Assembly (NCBI GenBank): GCA_913043805.1
Contig: CAJWMX010000070.1
Span: 1 to 9,652 of the forward strand
DNA length: 9,652 bases
Direction of reading: 5' to 3'
From: an uncultured Acidobacteriota bacterium
GTDB taxonomy: Bacteria > Acidobacteriota > Vicinamibacteria > Vicinamibacterales > UBA8438
Positions 6,767-9,652 of the stretch are shown one piece after another (position 1 is the stretch's first letter; every line of letters begins with the position of its first letter). The notes under the pieces were generated by a model. The model was given only the letters and a program-made list of their open reading frames with translations, made no database searches and was not told where the DNA came from. The translations under genes were made by a program, and so were the position numbers.

Positions 6767-7642
6767 CTAGCCGAGGGCGCGCTCGAAGAGCGCGAGCAGC
6801 CGGCTCCAGGCGCGCTCCGCCTGCGCTTCGTGATATACCCGCGAGTCGATGGCGCACCACCCGTGCAGGGCGCCTTCGTAGACCTCGATCTCTGCGGGGA
6901 TGCCAGCCGCCGCATAGGCCTCTCGCAGCGTTTCCTTGGCCTCCGGCGTCCGTTCATCGTCATTCGCCGCCACGCAGTGCAGCATCTCGGCCTTGGTGTC
7001 CGGGATCAGCAGGTGCGGGCTGTCGTCGCTGTCGGTGGCCAGTCCGCCTCCGTGGAACGTGGCGCCGGCGGCCAGCCGGTCGGGCACCGCGGCCACGGTG
7101 CGCATCACCATCGGACCACCCATGCAGTAGCCCGTCGTACCGATGCCCTTGCTGGTGTCGGTCTCGTCCTGCTGGTCGATGAAGCTGACGAATGCCCGGG
7201 CGTCGGTGAAGTGGGTCGTGGCGTTCAGGTTCTGGGCCATCGGTAGGACGATGGCGCGAGTCTCGTCGTCGGCAAAGCTCGCGCCTTCCTCGACCACCGG
7301 TGAGCGGGCATCGCGGTAGAACGGGTTCACCGTCAACACCGAGTAGCCGGATTCGGCCAGCCGTTTTCCCATGACCCGGAACGCCGGCCGAAGCGCGAGG
7401 ATGTCCGGCCAGACCAGCACCGCGGGATGTTGCCCACTCGACGGGTGGACCCAGTAGGCGTCGCAGTTGCCGTCTGGCGTGGAGATCTCCACGTCGGTTT
7501 CGGTCACGGCCTGCGCGTTGGCCACCTCGGGCAGCATGGCGGCGAGTCCGGCGATACCGGCGATGTGGCCGAACTGTCGGCGGGTGATGCCGGCTCGGCG
7601 CGCGTACTCGTCCGCGTCTTTCTGGGTCAGTTGGTCACACAT
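6767..7642 (-). CDS. Dienelactone hydrolase family protein, Tat-exported
   Basis: 291 residues with an alpha/beta-hydrolase fold of the DLH family (PF01738). The N-terminus carries a twin-arginine signal: TRRQF at 20-24, a hydrophobic stretch IAGIAGLAAMLP, and ANA-QA as a likely cleavage site after residue 43. The family triad is visible as Cys173 in GYCMGGPM, Asp228 in AANDDERTP and His260 in ALHGWC. Strand-forming segments such as HPAVLVWPD (72-80) and SVLTVNPFYR (101-110) agree with the family. Classical DLH opens dienelactone to maleylacetate in chlorocatechol breakdown, but exported members are broad or uncharacterised ester hydrolases, and no catechol-pathway genes are nearby. The start is supported by GGGAGA at 7651-7656. 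It lies 109 bp downstream of the ilvE gene on the same strand, so it may be read from its own promoter or from ilvE. Confidence 0.9.
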   Translation of the reverse strand: MCDQLTQKDADEYARRAGITRRQFGHIAGIAGLAAMLPEVANAQAVTETDVEISTPDGNCDAYWVHPSSGQHPAVLVWPDILALRPAFRVMGKRLAESGYSVLTVNPFYRDARSPVVEEGASFADDETRAIVLPMAQNLNATTHFTDARAFVSFIDQQDETDTSKGIGTTGYCMGGPMVMRTVAAVPDRLAAGATFHGGGLATDSDDSPHLLIPDTKAEMLHCVAANDDERTPEAKETLREAYAAAGIPAEIEVYEGALHGWCAIDSRVYHEAQAERAWSRLLALFERALG

Positions 7643-7730
7643 GGTCGGTGTCTCCCTGGGTTCGATGGTTACGGTGTTGCCTGGGTGACGGCGTCATCGC
7701 CTGGTCTGTTTACCAAGGTCCCCGAGGCTC

Positions 7731-7752
7731 GGTCGTCCGCGGCTCGACGACC
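7731..7752. terminator. Possible hairpin at the end of the aminotransferase gene
   Basis: GGTCGTC (7731-7737) and GACGACC (7746-7752) form a 7-bp inverted repeat with an 8-base loop just where the minus-strand aminotransferase gene stops (TAG at 7754-7752). There is no T-run after it on the minus strand. It could weaken read-through into the dienelactone hydrolase gene or be chance in GC-rich DNA. Confidence 0.25.
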
Positions 7753-8741
7753 TAGACGACTGTCAGCCAGCCGTGGGGATCGGGGGCCTGGCCGTAGTGC
7801 ACGTCCTGCAGCGCATGCCGGAGCTTGCTCGTGTTGGGGCCGCCATGGCCGTCTCGGACGGTGATCTCACGTTCCTGATAGACGAACGTCCCCACCGGCG
7901 TGAGCCCAGCCGCGGTACCGGAAAGTGCCGCTTCGTGCGTCCCGGCCCACTCGAGCAGCTCGGTCACGGTGAAGTTCCGCTCGCTGACGCGGTAGCCAAG
8001 ATCGTCGGCCAGCGTCAGGATCGACGTCCGCGTCATGCCATGGAGGAACGAGTCGTCCAGCGGCTTGGTGATGACTTCGTCGTCGGTCAGCACGATGAAG
8101 TTGGCGGCGCCAGTTTCCTGCACGTCGCCATCTGGGCAGAACAGCACCTGATGCACCCCGAACTCACGCTGGGCGTCCAGGGTGGGCCCCAGCGCCGCGG
8201 CGTAGTTCCCGCCGGTCTTGGTGCTTCCGAGCTGGGCGGTAGAGCGCGCGCGGACGTCGTCGACAAGCAACTTCAGTGGGCGAACGCCCCCGGCGAAGTA
8301 GTCGCCAACCGGCGACAGGAGCACGAAGAGCAGCGCCTCCGACGCCGGCGCGGCCGCGGCGCCGATGTTGGGCGTGGTACCCACCAGGGTGGGGCGGATG
8401 TAGAGGGAACTCGGAGGTTCGGGAATGTCATCGACATGCTGGGCGATCAGATCGACCACCATGTCAGACAACGTGTTCGCCTCGGGAATCGGGAGTCGAA
8501 GCGACTCGGCGCTCTTCCGCATCCGTGCCACGTGGTCGTCGAGGCGGAAGACGCGGGCGCGGCCATCCTGCCACCGATACGCCTTGAACCCTTCGAAGCA
8601 GGTACTGGCATAGTGGAAGACGTGCGACGCCGGATGCAGCGCCAGCGGAGCCAGCGTCTGTATGGTCGGCGTTTGCCAGGCGCCATTCTCGAAGCGCACG
8701 GTCGCGAAACTGTCACAGAATTCGGTTCCGAACTGACTCAT
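7752..8741 (-). CDS. ilvE: Branched-chain amino-acid aminotransferase
   Basis: 329 residues, a fold-type IV PLP aminotransferase (PF01063) of the longer eukaryote-like IlvE type. Supporting motifs: HYASTCFEGFKAYR (43-56), DDHVARMRKSAESLRLP (68-84), STKTGGNYAAAL (173-184) with the PLP-binding Lys175, QETGAANFIVL (208-218), LHGMTRTSIL (233-242), and SGTAAGLTPVG (274-284) contacting the cofactor phosphate. It interconverts Leu, Ile and Val with their 2-oxo acids using 2-oxoglutarate/glutamate, in the cytoplasm; it serves the last step of synthesis or the first of breakdown. The start is set by AGGA at 8747-8750. It is transcribed away from the ACT-domain gene, with a dyad and a -10-like element in the gap. 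D-amino-acid or aminodeoxychorismate-type activity is less likely given the KTGGNYA motif and length. Confidence 0.93.
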   Translation of the reverse strand: MSQFGTEFCDSFATVRFENGAWQTPTIQTLAPLALHPASHVFHYASTCFEGFKAYRWQDGRARVFRLDDHVARMRKSAESLRLPIPEANTLSDMVVDLIAQHVDDIPEPPSSLYIRPTLVGTTPNIGAAAAPASEALLFVLLSPVGDYFAGGVRPLKLLVDDVRARSTAQLGSTKTGGNYAAALGPTLDAQREFGVHQVLFCPDGDVQETGAANFIVLTDDEVITKPLDDSFLHGMTRTSILTLADDLGYRVSERNFTVTELLEWAGTHEAALSGTAAGLTPVGTFVYQEREITVRDGHGGPNTSKLRHALQDVHYGQAPDPHGWLTVV

Positions 8742-8761
8742 CTCGTTCCTATCGACGGGAT

Positions 8762-8776
8762 CCGGCAGACTGCCGG
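8762..8776. promoter_or_regulatory. 15-bp perfect dyad in the ilvE / ACT-protein divergent gap
   Basis: CCGGCAG-A-CTGCCGG is a perfect inverted repeat with one central base. It lies 21 bases upstream of the ilvE ATG and just downstream of a -10-like element for ilvE, where a repressor operator would block transcription, or where RNA would fold as a leader hairpin (loop would have to open to at least three bases). Function is inferred from place and symmetry only. Confidence 0.4.
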
Positions 8777-8783
8777 GGGGCTC

Positions 8784-8789
8784 ATTCTA
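8784..8789 (-). promoter_or_regulatory. Candidate -10 element for ilvE
   Basis: TAGAAT on the minus strand matches TATAAT at five of six positions and sits in the only AT-richer patch of the divergent gap (8781-8795). A start near 8777 would place the neighbouring dyad at the very beginning of the transcript. No good -35 is seen at the usual spacing. Confidence 0.33.
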
Positions 8790-8848
8790 TCAATTGCCTC
8801 CTCCGAGCGGAGCCTCGACCTCGAACGTCCGATACAGTACGAAGAGCC

Positions 8849-9502
8849 ATGGACGACCACGCGATTCTCGTCAGCGCGTCCGAGCGGCCCGGAATGCTGT
8901 CGCGTCTGACGACAGTGCTGGCCGCCCACGACGTCAACATCACCCACGTCGACATCCACATCGGGCGTCTCACATCGACCATCTATTTCGAGATCTCGGT
9001 GCCGAACGGGCGTCTTCCAGAGGTGCTGGGTGGACTTGAAGCGCTCGATGGTGTCGAGACGGTGCAGGAAACGCCGTCGGCCGGTCGAATCTACGGGAAG
9101 CGGATCATTGTGATGGGAGGCGGCGCCCAGGTCGGGCAGGTCGCGCTCGGCGCCATCACCGAGGCCGATCGTCACAACATCCGTGGCGAGCGTATCTCGG
9201 TCGACACGATACCCCTGGTCGGAGAGGACGAGCTGGCCGCCGCCGTGCGGGCGATCATCCGACTGCCGCGGGTGCAGATGCTCGTGCTCGCCGGGGCGCT
9301 GATGGGCGGCGAGATCACCACGGCGGTGGAGGAGGTCCGCGCCAGCGGGCTTCGCGTCATCTCACTGAGCATGGCCGGGAGCGTGCCGGACGCCGCGGAC
9401 CTCGTGATCAGCGACCCGGTCCAAGCCGGCGTCATGGCCGTGATGGCGGTGGCAGACACCGCGAAATTCGACCTCGTTCGACAAGGCCACAAACGGTTCT
9501 GA
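8849..9502 (+). CDS. ACT domain / DUF5612 protein (predicted amino-acid sensor)
   Basis: 217 residues. Residues 3-73 form an ACT domain: ILVSASERPGMLSRLTTVLA with the turn where ligands bind, then the VNITHVDIHIG strand and a second helix-strand to about 73. Residues 80-212 match the DUF5612 C-terminal domain, with a glycine-rich nucleotide-fold-like start (IVMGGGAQVGQVALG, 87-101), the block ADRHNIRGERISVDTIPLVG (106-125), LAGALMGGEI (147-156) and SVPDAADLVISDPVQAGVMA (178-197). This ACT plus DUF5612 arrangement is known mainly as an uncharacterised conserved protein, common in archaea. ACT domains usually bind amino acids, so a regulatory role near ilvE is reasonable but unproven. No start codon is available in frame upstream for over 60 bases, so ATG 8849 is firm although no normal Shine-Dalgarno precedes it. 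Confidence 0.88.
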   Translation: MDDHAILVSASERPGMLSRLTTVLAAHDVNITHVDIHIGRLTSTIYFEISVPNGRLPEVLGGLEALDGVETVQETPSAGRIYGKRIIVMGGGAQVGQVALGAITEADRHNIRGERISVDTIPLVGEDELAAAVRAIIRLPRVQMLVLAGALMGGEITTAVEEVRASGLRVISLSMAGSVPDAADLVISDPVQAGVMAVMAVADTAKFDLVRQGHKRF

Positions 9503-9506
9503 CGTC

Positions 9507-9520
9507 CTCGTCGCGACGAG
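9507..9520. terminator. Possible small hairpin between convergent stops
   Basis: CTCGTCGCGACGAG is a perfect 14-base palindrome in the 21-bp gap between the stop of the ACT-DUF5612 gene (9502) and the stop of the small minus-strand ORF (9524). As a hairpin it would have a 5-bp stem and a 4-base loop, which is weak, and there is no T-run. It is the only candidate for ending either transcript. Confidence 0.3.
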
Positions 9521-9523
9521 CGA

Positions 9524-9610
9524 CTAGTTAGCGCTCAGTCGCGCGAGCCACCACATGCCTCCGACCAGCGCGAGAACGGTGGCGACGAGCAGGGCGAGCG
9601 ATACCCACAT
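9524..9610 (-). CDS. 28-residue single-pass membrane ORF (hypothetical)
   Basis: ATG at 9610 to TAG at 9524-9526 encodes 28 residues: a short start (MWVS), one hydrophobic span of about 18 residues (LALLVATVLALVGGMWWL) and a basic tail (ARLSAN). Its ATG follows directly on the TAG that ends an open frame entering from the right edge (TAGATG), so translation could pass from one to the other by re-initiation; no independent Shine-Dalgarno is seen. Tiny membrane subunits placed right after a large membrane protein are known for some transporters (for example the MetS-type small subunit of NSS transporters) and oxidases. Which of these it might be, or whether it is made at all, cannot be decided here because the neighbour is out of view. 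Confidence 0.42.
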   Translation of the reverse strand: MWVSLALLVATVLALVGGMWWLARLSAN

Positions 9611-9652
9611 CTACGGGCCGAACGTGAGCGGCGTCTTCTCCGGAGGCTGGGC
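9611..9652 (-). CDS. C-terminal tail of an off-window gene (partial)
   Basis: Thirteen codons and a TAG (9613-9611) in one open minus-strand frame read AQPPEKTPLTFGP. Such a proline-rich polar tail would suit the cytoplasmic end of a membrane protein, but this is too short to identify the family. The case for a real gene rests on the orientation and the abutting small ORF. Confidence 0.33.
   Translation of the reverse strand, partial: AQPPEKTPLTFGP

Noticed and set aside
7773..8909. Plus-strand open frame of 378 codons
   Set aside because: It is antisense to the clear ilvE gene and also runs into the ACT-domain gene in another frame; no motif is visible.
1..9652. Search by eye for CRISPR repeats, tRNA genes, insertion-sequence ends and long direct repeats
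   Set aside because: None was seen; coding genes fill almost the whole window and no gap exceeds about 125 bases.

Overview
The window is high-GC bacterial chromosome with dense, mostly metabolic and secreted-protein genes and no sign of phage, transposon, CRISPR, tRNA or rRNA. The combination of a DUF1501 protein, a DUF3500 protein, a cytoplasmic transglutaminase-like protein, a gluzincin/TPR protein and an ACT-DUF5612 protein would suit an uncultured Acidobacteriota (Vicinamibacteria-like) or Gemmatimonadota genome. This is an inference from gene content and was not tested by any search.

Layout. (1) 2-1069, plus: the 3' part of a DUF1501 gene, closed by a perfect 12-bp hairpin that it shares with the convergent gene. 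(2) 1128-5057, minus: three genes. A lipoprotein-free, Sec-exported gluzincin-like peptidase with TPRs (3207-5057) is followed after 26 nt by a transglutaminase-like protein (2248-3180), very probably one transcript. An exported DUF3500 protein (1128-2165) lies downstream and probably has its own promoter. (3) 5058-5182: a divergent promoter region. (4) 5183-6724, plus: an exported type-B carboxylesterase, convergent with (5) 6767-7642, minus: a Tat-exported dienelactone hydrolase; the two stops flank a second hairpin. (6) 7752-8741, minus: a branched-chain amino-acid aminotransferase, divergent from (7) 8849-9502, plus: an ACT-domain/DUF5612 protein. The 107-bp gap between them contains a 15-bp perfect dyad. 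(8) 9524-9652, minus: a 28-codon single-membrane-span ORF whose ATG directly follows the stop codon of another protein that enters from beyond the window edge.

How the genes fit together. Most of the left two thirds encodes cell-envelope or exported enzymes: the DUF1501 family (usually Tat-exported), DUF3500, a zinc-peptidase-like protein, a carboxylesterase and a dienelactone hydrolase. This suggests breakdown or remodelling of extracellular esters and proteins. The right end turns to amino-acid metabolism, with IlvE beside a predicted amino-acid-sensing ACT protein. I see no clear multi-gene novel defence or biosynthetic system. The best leads are the dyad and ACT-DUF5612/IlvE pairing, the transglutaminase/gluzincin gene pair, and the tiny membrane ORF coupled to an off-window gene.
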